DNA from: Verrucomicrobiota bacterium
GTDB taxonomy: Bacteria; Verrucomicrobiota; Verrucomicrobiia; Limisphaerales; SXTU01
Reading direction: 5' to 3'
Length of the DNA: 35,886 nucleotides
Assembly (NCBI GenBank): GCA_016871445.1
Contig: VHDH01000023.1
Location: 1 to 35,886 of the forward strand
Numbering within the stretch: position 1 is the first letter of the stretch; each line of letters starts with the position of its first letter. The notes below the pieces were generated by a model. The model had not been told where the DNA came from. It ran no database searches and saw nothing but the letters and a program-made list of their open reading frames with translations. Shown piece by piece: positions 27,301-34,536 of this stretch. The translations under genes and the position numbers were made by a program.

Positions 27301-27577
27301 TGGCACGGGTTTGAACCTTACCAACGCCAGCTACGTCGTCCTTTACGACCCATGGTGGAACCCGGCGGTTGAAGCGCAGGCTATTGACCGCAGCCACCGC
27401 ATTGGCCAAACCCGCACAGTTAACGCCTATCGCCTTATCGCGCCCGGCACGGTTGAGGAAAAGATCTGGGATTTGCAGCAACGCAAGGCTCAGACCATTC
27501 AAGATGTGCTTGGCGAGGAGGGCTTCGCCCGCAGCCTCTCGCAGAACGACTTAGAATACCTCTTTGCGGAGGAATGA
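24302..27577 (+). CDS. SNF2-family DNA-dependent ATPase (SWI2/SNF2 helicase-like)
   Basis: This 1091-aa protein has a C-terminal SNF2 motor: LRPYQKEGFDFLCHL, Walker A DDMGLGKT (about 650), CPASVLHNWRREAEKF, Walker B LDEAQ (about 750), LTGTPLENR (about 778), and the second lobe with LLFSQFVQMLKILE, LSLRAAGTGLNLT and DRSHRIGQTRTV. The first ~630 residues are the helicase-associated region of large bacterial SNF2 proteins (HepA/RapA relatives), without a SWIM zinc finger that I can see. Such proteins translocate on duplex DNA and remodel protein-DNA complexes. The ATG at 24302 follows a 240-nt divergent region. No methylase, nuclease or phospholipase-D gene is adjacent, so a defence role is not supported. 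Confidence 0.93.
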   Translation: MPKVAKPGRVPRIGANTAKYDAHHSVLNQTYGALADLRRELADSKEKVAERSGVLHLFATCADAQRSWLLLEDYFEKLNLSRKDFGTNEWWPHMVEAKGRPRLEELAILFLRAGRSLPQELQQFANYSRFAEIEQAEQESRLMTELEHWLFPPAPVHLDTPRAGLRIICKPQPAVKDSPLHALVAEFHVFRPRTGEKKKSLADLIDLNTRAAHEQELFPAFDWEFVQWVVENYRHRENKDSDFTLQGLELLQWIARWGHHGRLLLECGTKPIVYHGQVAELTPHLQNGSQELAFTQRIKLSNGELRPLNEATWFAGQPPLALVDDTFYLLRNAPPGGLLEAMARSPLVPVQKLSHRFLTNLRRAHFDNGVDWDQLCVAHPAVPQFTFELVDEVIRIRLLARSERDNSAWHWNGHEWAQDERGGKNGKPEILDDLRLEPAVGWLRRLNCFTPEPGLWVGDAAENFFSVLSANWANRPPDAEFLGNAMFQRLFLTPRKLKPQLVVKGSGIDWFSVSAEWEHEGMKLTKADLQRLASATGRFVKLPDSGWVELDTAAVQQAHEALADLGLDGLSPIAQQVPIEQAAHLDEKGLEKFGDSEHAKSLRKRLQNFEGVAPTELPKHLNAELRPYQKEGFDFLCHLTELRLGGILADDMGLGKTLQTLTWLAWLKARNPKDPKPALVICPASVLHNWRREAEKFVPHMKVLVLQSGATRHALRKQIPQNDIIVTNYALLRRDLEELNKFDFGALVLDEAQFIKNPTAQVTQSVKQLKAGHRLALTGTPLENRLLDLWSITDFIQPGYLGSQEHFHQTYDPKPGAASEEAVSVQRIARRRLSAKLRPLLLRRLKKQVAKDLPDRIEQRRDCELGEEHRKLYLAELRRSREQVMQAVKEKGLAKSKMHVLAALTRLRQICCHPQLVGSNVPSGKTETLFELLDTLVAEGQKVLLFSQFVQMLKILETECAKRNIPTHLLTGETKQRQEVVNAFQADDQAGVFLLSLRAAGTGLNLTNASYVVLYDPWWNPAVEAQAIDRSHRIGQTRTVNAYRLIAPGTVEEKIWDLQQRKAQTIQDVLGEEGFARSLSQNDLEYLFAEE

Positions 27578-27618
27578 CGTGGCACAGAGTCAGCGCGGCC
27601 CGCTGTACCCGCGAATGG

Positions 27619-28494
27619 TTACAGCGCTGCCACCGCTGTCCAAGCGCTAGCGCCAAACTGCGAATGAAAGCGTTCGCGCAGTTGATCCGCCGCGGCGCGC
27701 GTCGCAGTCAGGGCAAAGGTCGTCGAGCCGCTACCCGACATCAGCACGGCGGGTGCGCCGTTGGCTCGGAGGAAATCCTGATAAACTTGCAGCAACGGAT
27801 GTTTGGGCAACGCCGGGATTTCGAGTGCGTTGTAAAAGCCACGCCCGGCGGCGGCCAGGTCTTTTCCCTTCAGCAGGCTGATGAGTTCCTGTGCGCGGCC
27901 GATCCTGCCGTTTAATGCGTCAGGAAACCGCGCGAGTGACTGATATGCCCAGGCGGTCGAGATGCCAAAGCCAGGATGAATGAGGAGGATGTGCGCACCC
28001 CGCAGCGCGAGGAACGGTTCCAGCGGTTGCACCAGTTCTCCGCGCCCGCAGGCGAGCGCGGGTTGGGACTGGAGGAAGAATGGCACGTCGGAGCCAAGCG
28101 CTGCAGCCAAATCGTTGAGCTGAGCCGGGTTGATAGGCAGGCCGAACAACTCGTTCAGTGCGCACAACGTATGGGCGGCGTTGCCGCTGCCGCCGCCCAA
28201 GCCGGCAGCAAGCGGGATGTTTTTTTCGAGGTGAATTTTGACCCCAGCGGTGATGCTGGCGGCGGCGAGGAAGGCGGTTGCGGCCCGATGCACGAGGTTG
28301 GTTCCGTCCACTGCCAGCGTGGGCAGGTTGCAAGTGAGCGTGATCCCGGCCGCAGCTTGGTCAACCATGATTTGGTCACAGAGCCGCACGGGCTGCATGA
28401 TGGTCTCCAACTCGTGGAATCCATCCTCGCGCTTGCGCAGGATGTTAAGCAGCAGGTTGACCTTGCAGGGCGACTGGCGGAGGACGGCGCTCAA
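27619..28494 (-). CDS. ispE: 4-diphosphocytidyl-2-C-methyl-D-erythritol kinase
   Basis: This 291-aa GHMP kinase phosphorylates CDP-ME in the MEP isoprenoid pathway. Signatures are the N-terminal CKVNLLLNILRKREDGFHEL (usual AKINLxLxVxxxRxDGYHxL), the ATP loop PLAAGLGGGSGNAAHTL (about 93-109), the GSDVPFF segment with the catalytic Asp near 143, and a C-terminal glycine-rich VLMSGSGSTTFAL. The second position of the first motif is Cys rather than the common Ala/Pro. The start is probably TTG at 28494: the family N-terminus begins a few residues later and no ATG or GTG is available. That TTG lies in the T-rich end of the upstream gene's terminator. The gene converges with the SNF2 gene, 41 nt apart. 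Confidence 0.94.
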   Translation of the reverse strand: MSAVLRQSPCKVNLLLNILRKREDGFHELETIMQPVRLCDQIMVDQAAAGITLTCNLPTLAVDGTNLVHRAATAFLAAASITAGVKIHLEKNIPLAAGLGGGSGNAAHTLCALNELFGLPINPAQLNDLAAALGSDVPFFLQSQPALACGRGELVQPLEPFLALRGAHILLIHPGFGISTAWAYQSLARFPDALNGRIGRAQELISLLKGKDLAAAGRGFYNALEIPALPKHPLLQVYQDFLRANGAPAVLMSGSGSTTFALTATRAAADQLRERFHSQFGASAWTAVAAL

Positions 28495-28528
28495 AACAAA
28501 AACGCGCCGCCACTCGCGTGCCGGCGCG
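28493..28528 (-). terminator. Intrinsic terminator of the TIGR04073 gene, overlapping the ispE start
   Basis: On the minus strand a CGCGCCG/CGGCGCG stem (28528-28522 and 28509-28503) with a 12-base loop is followed directly by TTTTTGTTTT (28502-28493). It begins 16 nt after the TIGR04073 stop codon (28545). The final T residues are part of the TTG start codon of ispE. Confidence 0.75.
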
Positions 28529-28544
28529 CGGAAAGACCGATGAA

Positions 28545-29051
28545 TTAATACTCAAACACGCGGAAGCGACTGCCCGGAATGATGGGTATGATTTCGCCAC
28601 CCGAGAAGCCGACGCGCGAGTCCGTGTGAAAGAGGCTGTCGCTGAACACCCGCGGATGGTAGGCATCCGGATACGATGGACGCATCGTGAAGGGCTCAGC
28701 GCGAATTTTGTTGGAGGGATCGCGTAACCACTTGTCTGGGATTACGAAGGGTTCGTAGGGCGGGAACGGGGCCGTGAGCATCTCGCCAAAGCCGACGGCG
28801 GTGCGGGTCATCGTGCGGCTCATACCGCGCACCAGCCCGGTAGAAAATGCATGTTCGGGCCCATCCCAAAGGCCGGTCTGCTCAATGGAGCGGCGCAACT
28901 CGCCCGCGCGAAAAATCTCCATCGCATTGTTCAGGCCCCGGCCTAGCTTGTTTTCCACCCCGCCGATGCCTGCGGAGGAGAAGCGGCTATTTACGCAGCC
29001 CGTCAAAACTAACGCCGCCGCGCCAAGGACGAGCATCATTGAGATACGCAT
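28545..29051 (-). CDS. TIGR04073-type exosortase-associated lipoprotein
   Basis: This 168-aa protein has a lipoprotein signal (MRISMMLVLGAAALVLTGC, Cys19). The pattern then matches the TIGR04073 family described in PEP-CTERM/exosortase bacteria: KLGRGLNNAMEIFRAGELRRS, then GLVRGMSRTMTRTAVGFGEMLTAPFPPYEPFVIP. The C-terminal third (RAEPFTMRPSYPDAYHPRVF, ending SRFRVFEY) is more variable. Such proteins are envelope-located and of unknown function; in Verrucomicrobia they also occur away from an exosortase, as here. The gene sits between the WG-repeat gene (62 nt) and ispE (50 nt) on the same strand and ends at a strong terminator. Confidence 0.88.
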   Translation of the reverse strand: MRISMMLVLGAAALVLTGCVNSRFSSAGIGGVENKLGRGLNNAMEIFRAGELRRSIEQTGLWDGPEHAFSTGLVRGMSRTMTRTAVGFGEMLTAPFPPYEPFVIPDKWLRDPSNKIRAEPFTMRPSYPDAYHPRVFSDSLFHTDSRVGFSGGEIIPIIPGSRFRVFEY

Positions 29052-29113
29052 AGGTGCCTGAGTTTTTCTAAACAGTAACGTCTGGCTTAAAGGTGTAAAG
29101 ACTGAATTGCGGC

Positions 29114-29593
29114 TTACGGCTGTAACGGCACCACGCGCTCGCCGGTTTTGTTGATGTAGCCGTAACCCTCGCGGATGATGCGCACCCGCGCGCGGCCGCT
29201 GCTGAACTTGTGCGCCTCGTCGAACTGAGGCGGCACCAGCAGCTTACCGGTGCGGTCTATGTAGCCCAGCTTGCCGCCAATGCCCACGGCAGCCATGCCC
29301 TCAGAGAAATCGTGCGCTCCGTCAAACTGTGCGGGGATGACGACCTTGCCGGTGCGGTCAATGTAGCCCCACTTGGTGGCCGGGAACTTCCCTAAGCCCA
29401 CCACCGCCAGTTCTTCGCTGAACTCACCCGCGTAATCGAACTGTGGCGCGATGACAAACTCGCCGGCGTTGTCGCGGTAGCCGTATTTACCCTTACGCGG
29501 GAAGGGTATTGGTGGTTCGTTGGTCCGCTTAGACTCCTGCGCGGAACCAAAAGCAAACGCGCCCAGTAAAGTCATCAACACGGGCCATTTCAT
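29114..29593 (-). CDS. Exported WG-repeat protein
   Basis: This 159-aa protein has a signal peptide (MKWPVLMTLLGAFAFGSAQ). About three and a half WG repeats follow, each of the form (K/G)xGYxDxxGxxVIxPQFDxAxxFSExxAxVxxG: near residues 37-68, 73-105, 108-139 and a partial one ending at ERVVP. WG repeats form beta-structure and serve in binding; no catalytic function is known. The protein has fewer repeats than many relatives and is probably periplasmic. It is divergent from the propeller/HEAT gene at 29774, with 180 nt between. That gap holds a CCTCC/GGAGG hairpin (about 29656-29671) but no clear promoter. Confidence 0.85.
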   Translation of the reverse strand: MKWPVLMTLLGAFAFGSAQESKRTNEPPIPFPRKGKYGYRDNAGEFVIAPQFDYAGEFSEELAVVGLGKFPATKWGYIDRTGKVVIPAQFDGAHDFSEGMAAVGIGGKLGYIDRTGKLLVPPQFDEAHKFSSGRARVRIIREGYGYINKTGERVVPLQP

Positions 29594-29773
29594 GCACCAC
29601 TTTTAGCAAAACGCGAGGCGGCGCGCAACCCGTACAATGCGTTGGCTGAAACCTCCTCCAGAACGGAGGACAATTTCGATAGTTTATCAGAATTTTTTAG
29701 TTACATGCCGCCACGGGTGCTTCAGCAATTTTCGAGTGAAGTTCCCTGTGCCGACCCCGTCGAAATCACCCAT

Positions 29774-32293
29774 ATGCAAATCCGTCGTCTTTTCATCGCG
29801 CTGCTGTTCACTACCTTGCCCCTGCTTGGCGCCGATACACCCAAGGCCGCCTTCTCCAGCGTAATTGTCACGAAGAAAACCACCGGCCACGCTGTGGACG
29901 TGGACGTGGACATCACCGGTTGGAAGCAACTCCACCTCGCCGTCAACGATGCGGGCGACGGCTTCAACACCGACTGGGCGGACTGGGCCGAGCCGCGCCT
30001 CGTCACCGCCGACGGCAAGGAAACCAAGCTCACGGATTTAAAGTGGACCGCCGCCACCACGCAATGGGGCAGCGTTCGCGTTGGCGCCAACGCGGGCGGC
30101 ATGCCGCTGCAAATCGCCGGCAAGCCAGTCGCGTTTGGCATCGGCACGCACGCTAATTCACTGATCAGTTTTGCGCTGTCGGAGGGACACAAGTTCACCC
30201 GTTTCAAAGCCCGCGCCGGTCTTGACAATGGCGCCACCGACCAAGCCGGTGGTGATTCTGCCAGCGTGCAATTTCAAGTCTTCGCCGCCGCGCCCGCGCA
30301 AATTGCCGCCGCCGCTGGCACCGCCAAAGCCCCGCATCCGGTGGCGGTGGCCGGTCCGGAGCGTGAGCCGGCCAACGCCCTGGCTGGCCTCGACGCGGGC
30401 GCTGGTCTTAAAGCTCAACTCTTTGCCGCCGAACCGCTGCTGCTTAGCCCCTCGAACATCGAGGTGGACCACCTCGGCCGCGTGTGGGTTTGCGAAGTAA
30501 TGAACTACCGCGGCCGCAACGGTAGCCGTCCCGAGGGCGACCGCATCCTCGTGATCGAAGATACCAACGGCGACGGCCAGGCCGACAAGCAGACGGTGTT
30601 CTATCAGGGCCGCGACGTGGATTCCGCGCTCGGCATCTGCGTGTTGCCCTCGCTCGACGGCAAGTCCACCCGCGTCATCGTCTCCTGCGCGCCGAACGTT
30701 TTCATCTTCACCGATACGGACGGCGACCTGAAATCCGATAAGAAGGAGTTGCTCTTCACCAATGTCGGCACCCCGCAGCACGACCACTCCACGCACGCGT
30801 TCGTCTTTGGCCCGGACGGCAAGCTGTACTGGAACGTCGGCAACACGGGCAAAGGCGTTTCCGACAAGAATGGCAATCCCATCACCGACCTCGCGGGCAA
30901 CGTCGTCACGGACAAGGGTCAACCCTACCGCCAAGGCCTCGTCTTCCGCTGCAACCCAGACGGCTCGGAGTTCGAGGTGCTCGGGCACAACTTCCGCAAC
31001 AACTACGAAGTCGCCGTGGACTCTTTCGGTTCCCTGTGGCAGTCGGACAACGACGACGACGGCAACCGCTCCGTCCGCATCAACTTCGTCATGGAGTTCG
31101 GCAACTACGGCTACGTGGACGAACTGACCGGCGCGGGTTGGGGCACGGCTTGGAAAAAGGCCAACGAGAAAACCAAGCTCCCCGATGACGACAAGCCGCT
31201 TTACCACTGGCATATGCATGACCCCGGTGTCATGCCCACGTTGCTCGTCACCGGCCAAGGCTCACCCACGGGCATCACGGTCTATGAAGGCGACTTGCTC
31301 CCCGCACCTTTCCGCAACCAGGTCATCCACTGCGACGCTGGTCCGAACGTCGTGCGCGCGTATCCCGTGAAGACCGCCGGCGCCGGGTACACCGCGAGCA
31401 TCGCGCCCGTGCTTACCGGAACGCGCGATAAGTGGTTCCGCCCGGCCGATGTGTGCGTCGCGCCCGATGGCTCGTTGCTTGTCGGTGACTGGTATGATCC
31501 CGGCGTTGGCGGCCACGCGATGGGCGACCTCGCGCGCGGCCGGGTCTTCCGCGTGACCGTGCCCGGTGCGGAAAAATACACCATGCCGAAGCTCGACCTC
31601 GCCTCGCCCGCCGGTGCGGTGACTGCGTTGAAAAGCCCGAACCTCACCGCCCGCTACCTCGGCTACACCGCCTTGAAGAACAGCGGCGCGAAAGCCGAAG
31701 CCGAACTGCTCAAGCTCTACAAGTCCGACAACGCCCGGCTTCGCGCCCGCGCGCTGTGGTTACTTGCGCAGTTACCCTCCGGCAAAGCTCACCTCGCCGC
31801 CGCGCTCAAGGACGCTGACGCGGACATCCGCATCACTGCCTTGCGCGCCGCCCGTCGTTACAACCTCGACACCCACGCCGCGACTGCGCAACTCGTGGGT
31901 GACACCTCGCCCGCCGTCCGCCGCGAATGCGCCGTGGCCCTTCGCCACAGCAAATCGGCCGACGCTCCCGCACTGTGGGCGAAGCTTGCGCAGGCTCACG
32001 ACGGCCAGGACCGCTGGTATCTCGAAGCCCTTGGGCTTGCTGCTGACCGCAATGAAGCCGCGTGCTTCGCCGCCTGGAAGAATGCCGCCGGCGCGAACTG
32101 GAACACGCCCGCTGGGCGCGACATCGTCTGGCGCAGCCGCGTCCCTGCTGCCGCGCCGTTGCTCGCGCAATTCGTCCTCGACGCGAAGACGAGCGGCCCG
32201 GACAAAGCCCGTTTCCTCCGCGCGTTGGACTTCATTCCCAAGTGCAAGGAAAGGGATGACGCCCTCGCCGCTATCGCCCTCGGTGCGCTTTGA
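29774..32293 (+). CDS. PVC-type NPCBM / beta-propeller / HEAT protein lacking the haem domain
   Basis: The ATG at 29774 gives 839 aa with a signal peptide (MQIRRLFIALLFTTLPLLGA); the frame opens at 29642, but the extra 44 residues are not signal-like. Domains: an NPCBM-type sugar-binding domain (about 25-205; WADWAEPRLVTADGK and GIGTHANSLISF), a soluble-dehydrogenase-like propeller (about 210-640; SNIEVDHLGRVWVCEVMNYRGR, IEDTNGDGQADKQTVFYQG, FVFGPDGKLYWNVGNTGKG), then HEAT repeats (about 645-839; RARALWLLAQLP, DADIRITALRAARRYN). This order matches TIGR02604-type membrane-bound dehydrogenase-like proteins, which normally end in a c-type cytochrome domain. Here no CxxCH exists and the chain stops within the HEAT repeats. 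Probably periplasmic and carbohydrate-related; electron transfer is doubtful. Confidence 0.87.
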   Translation: MQIRRLFIALLFTTLPLLGADTPKAAFSSVIVTKKTTGHAVDVDVDITGWKQLHLAVNDAGDGFNTDWADWAEPRLVTADGKETKLTDLKWTAATTQWGSVRVGANAGGMPLQIAGKPVAFGIGTHANSLISFALSEGHKFTRFKARAGLDNGATDQAGGDSASVQFQVFAAAPAQIAAAAGTAKAPHPVAVAGPEREPANALAGLDAGAGLKAQLFAAEPLLLSPSNIEVDHLGRVWVCEVMNYRGRNGSRPEGDRILVIEDTNGDGQADKQTVFYQGRDVDSALGICVLPSLDGKSTRVIVSCAPNVFIFTDTDGDLKSDKKELLFTNVGTPQHDHSTHAFVFGPDGKLYWNVGNTGKGVSDKNGNPITDLAGNVVTDKGQPYRQGLVFRCNPDGSEFEVLGHNFRNNYEVAVDSFGSLWQSDNDDDGNRSVRINFVMEFGNYGYVDELTGAGWGTAWKKANEKTKLPDDDKPLYHWHMHDPGVMPTLLVTGQGSPTGITVYEGDLLPAPFRNQVIHCDAGPNVVRAYPVKTAGAGYTASIAPVLTGTRDKWFRPADVCVAPDGSLLVGDWYDPGVGGHAMGDLARGRVFRVTVPGAEKYTMPKLDLASPAGAVTALKSPNLTARYLGYTALKNSGAKAEAELLKLYKSDNARLRARALWLLAQLPSGKAHLAAALKDADADIRITALRAARRYNLDTHAATAQLVGDTSPAVRRECAVALRHSKSADAPALWAKLAQAHDGQDRWYLEALGLAADRNEAACFAAWKNAAGANWNTPAGRDIVWRSRVPAAAPLLAQFVLDAKTSGPDKARFLRALDFIPKCKERDDALAAIALGAL

Positions 32294-32407
32294 CATAAGT
32301 GGGTGGCTTGGAGTGGTCGCTTGGCGGTGTGGCAATACCGCGAGCGGAATTTCGGCTGCCTCAGCAAGGCTTCTCCCGCGTGACGGTGTTTGGTATCGTC
32401 GGCTCAA

Positions 32408-33034
32408 ATGCCCGTCACTCCTGACCCCGATGCTGCGCTCATGCTCCGCGTGAAGCGTGGCGACCGCGTGGCGTTCGAGGAGCTAATCGCCAAGTATCAA
32501 CAACCAGTGCTCAACTTCGTCTACCGCTTGCTGCCCGACGCAAGCGAAGCGGAGGATCTCGCGCAAGGGGTGTTCGTTCAGGTTTGGAAATCTGCTGCGC
32601 GTTACCAGCCCTCGGCGAAATTTTCCACCTGGCTGTTCACCATCGCCCGCAATTTGTGCCTCAACGAATTTCGTCGCCGCTCCCGGCACCCGGCCGAGTC
32701 GCTCGACGCGCCGGCTCACGCAAACACCGACGAGCCGCGAGGGCACGGGTTGGAAGACGGCCGCGCTACTGCTGCACCAGATAAGCTCCTGCGCGGCGAG
32801 CTAGAAGCAAAGGTTGCGGAGGCGGTCGCCGCCTTGCCGGAGAATCAGCGCACTGCGCTGGTGCTCTGGCAGCGTGATGAGTTGGCTTACGAGGACATCG
32901 CCGAGGTGCTGGATTGTTCGTTGTCCGCCGTGAAGTCCCTTATCCACCGCGCCCGCGAGACGCTCCGGGCGCGCCTTAAGCCGTATTTGCTTACCGGGGA
33001 ATGGCAAGTAGGCGAGACGGAAGAGGATCGATGA
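32408..33034 (+). CDS. ECF-type RNA polymerase sigma factor
   Basis: The ATG at 32408 gives 208 aa; a TTG at 32390 would add six residues. Region 2 spans about 10-85 (DRVAFEELIAKYQQPVLNFV, then AEDLAQGVFVQVWKSA and FSTWLFTIARNLCLNEFRRR). A variable Pro/Asp/Gly linker follows, then region 4 (about 135-190; VAALPENQRTALVLWQ, YEDIAEVLDCSLSAVKSLIHRARETLR). This is a canonical ECF factor directing polymerase to a stress regulon. It is followed by a membrane anti-sigma-like protein and a DUF3106 protein, an order seen in other Verrucomicrobia (memory). The unit is likely autoregulated, but no matching promoter pair could be identified in the ~110 bases upstream. Confidence 0.94.
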   Translation: MPVTPDPDAALMLRVKRGDRVAFEELIAKYQQPVLNFVYRLLPDASEAEDLAQGVFVQVWKSAARYQPSAKFSTWLFTIARNLCLNEFRRRSRHPAESLDAPAHANTDEPRGHGLEDGRATAAPDKLLRGELEAKVAEAVAALPENQRTALVLWQRDELAYEDIAEVLDCSLSAVKSLIHRARETLRARLKPYLLTGEWQVGETEEDR

Positions 33035-33180
33035 TGAACGCGATGGCCTATTGCAAAGCGTGTCTTGCGCCTGCCTCGGAAGCACCCGGCGGCAGTGACA
33101 CAAACCGCAACCAGAGCCCGCAACTTTTGCGCCAACCCGGTTATGAACCCAACAGCCGATATGAACGCCGTGACGTTTGA
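33031..33180 (+). CDS. Possible 49-aa coupled small ORF between the sigma and anti-sigma genes
   Basis: ATG at 33031 overlaps the sigma-factor stop as ATGA and opens a 49-codon frame ending in TGA at 33178-33180. The peptide starts MMNAMAYCKACLAPASEAPG, has one CxxC, and is otherwise polar and probably disordered. It overlaps the start of the anti-sigma gene in another frame, so it could couple translation of the two genes. No family is recognised. It may be chance. Confidence 0.3.
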   Translation: MMNAMAYCKACLAPASEAPGGSDTNRNQSPQLLRQPGYEPNSRYERRDV

Positions 33181-33676
33181 AGAACTCCTCGCTCTCCGGC
33201 ACAAACGCCCGCTGACGCGGGAGGAACACCTATGGCTGGACCAATGGCTAGCCGCGCACCCTGCCGACCGCGAGCTCTGGCGCACGGAAGTGGTCCTCGC
33301 TCGTGCGCTGCGCGAACTGCCCTCGCCCGTCCCATCCTCGAACTTCCAAGCCCGCGTTTGGCAGGACATCGTGACAAATGAGCAGCACGCCCAGTGTGCG
33401 CGTCAGCGCTGGTGGTCTTTCCGGCCGATCTTTCGCCTGCCTGGCTTGGAGACCGCCTTTTCCATCCTTGCTGTCCTCTTGCTTTTCGGAATCGGCTCGT
33501 ATCACCGATATGCGAGCAGGCGTGAACCCACGCAAGTCGCACGCGGTGTTGAGCAGGTGACAGAGTTGGCCGGCGTTCCCAGCGTGGCGCTGCTCAAGGA
33601 CTTTGAGGCCATCCGTCGGCTTAACTCTGTGAGTGCCGACGTGGAACTTCTGGCTGCGCTCGAGGGAGATCGTTGA
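33143..33676 (+). CDS. Single-pass membrane protein, probable anti-sigma factor
   Basis: From the ATG at 33143 the protein is 177 aa; ATG at 33161 (MNAVTFEELL) is an equally good start. The cytosolic part is a helical domain (VTFEELLALRHKRPLTREE, WLDQWLAAHPADRELW), the sort that clamps a sigma factor, but it lacks the HxxxCxxC motif of zinc-binding anti-sigmas. One membrane helix lies near 101-120 (ETAFSILAVLLLFGIGSY), followed by a ~55-residue outside domain (GVEQVTELAGVPSVALLKDFEAIRRLN). Position right after the ECF sigma gene and the topology are the basis for the call. It ends two bases before the DUF3106 gene. Sequence similarity alone would not identify it. Confidence 0.72.
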   Translation: MNPTADMNAVTFEELLALRHKRPLTREEHLWLDQWLAAHPADRELWRTEVVLARALRELPSPVPSSNFQARVWQDIVTNEQHAQCARQRWWSFRPIFRLPGLETAFSILAVLLLFGIGSYHRYASRREPTQVARGVEQVTELAGVPSVALLKDFEAIRRLNSVSADVELLAALEGDR

Positions 33677-33678
33677 CC

Positions 33679-34536
33679 ATGCGACGTGCCTTGCAACTCA
33701 TCGCTCTGCTGCTGACAACGCTGCTCATCGGTGCGGCGGAACCGGCATCCACCGCCGGGCGCAGCCCCGTCACCGCTTTCCGCGTCCTGCTGGCCATGCG
33801 TTCCGATGCACGTGCTACCGAGTTGGCCGCCAAGCCTGCCCGTGTGCGTGAGGTACTCTCTACGCGCCTACGCGAATACGATGCCCTCGCCCCCGCCGAG
33901 CGCGAGGCTCGATTGCGCGCTACCGAGCTGCATTATCATCTGCGGCCGTTGCTCACGACTATTCCCCTGACGCGGGCCGCGCAGCTCGCGGTTGTGCCGG
34001 AGAGCTTCCGACCGCTGGTTGAAGAGCGGCTCGCCGCTTGGGACAAGCTGCCTGCCCAGATTCAGCGCGAAATCCTGACCAACGAGCGGCTCCTCCAAGC
34101 CATCACCCGGCCCAATGTGCCGAATGCCTTCCCGCCGCTGCCGCCCGGTTTGGAGCCGCGCGTGCCGGACAACGTCGCCCATTGGCAGACTCTCGACGCC
34201 CAGCAGCGTGAGCAGTTGCTCGACAGCTTTACGTACTACTTCCGCCTCGACGATAACGCCAAGACGCGTGTGGTAGCCGCGCTGCCCGAGCCAAAGCGCG
34301 CAGCGGCGGAGCGCACGCTGGATCAGTTTGCCCAGCTCACCACCGGGGAACGCGCCGCTTGCATGACGGCGCTTCGGCAACTTAGCCAGATGACGCAGGC
34401 CGAGCAGACGCGGTTTTACGCGAATGCGGAGCAGTGGCAGAAGATGTCCGAGACGGAGCGCGCCGCATGGCGAAGAGTGGTCATCGAGTTCCCGCCGCTG
34501 CCGCCCGGCGCCGGCCCGCAGCCGCCACTTCCCTGA
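33679..34536 (+). CDS. DUF3106-containing exported protein
   Basis: The ATG at 33679 gives 285 aa; an upstream TTG at 33673 overlaps the previous stop. A signal peptide is clear (MRRALQLIALLLTTLLIGAAE). The rest is helical with repeated DUF3106-type units in which Leu/Ala helices carry ExR and W residues: RLREYDALAPAEREARLRATE, HWQTLDAQQREQLLDSF, QFAQLTTGERAACMTALRQL and EQWQKMSETERAAWRRVV. Pro-rich FPPLPPG motifs occur twice (about 152-158 and near the C-terminus). It is the third gene of the sigma operon and probably a periplasmic stress- or envelope-related protein; the family has no established activity. Resemblance to Spy/CpxP-like helical sensors is possible but unproven. Confidence 0.83.
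   Translation: MRRALQLIALLLTTLLIGAAEPASTAGRSPVTAFRVLLAMRSDARATELAAKPARVREVLSTRLREYDALAPAEREARLRATELHYHLRPLLTTIPLTRAAQLAVVPESFRPLVEERLAAWDKLPAQIQREILTNERLLQAITRPNVPNAFPPLPPGLEPRVPDNVAHWQTLDAQQREQLLDSFTYYFRLDDNAKTRVVAALPEPKRAAAERTLDQFAQLTTGERAACMTALRQLSQMTQAEQTRFYANAEQWQKMSETERAAWRRVVIEFPPLPPGAGPQPPLP

Noticed and set aside
24302-27577. Large SNF2 ATPase considered as part of a phage-defence system (DISARM-like)
   Set aside because: No methyltransferase, phospholipase-D, DUF1998 or nuclease gene is adjacent; its neighbours are envelope and isoprenoid genes. Stand-alone SNF2 ATPases of this length are common in these bacteria.
30158-31258. 366-codon minus-strand frame inside the propeller/HEAT gene
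   Set aside because: Antisense to a gene with clear signal peptide and domains; its composition (Val/Ala/Arg/His runs) is that of a shadow frame.
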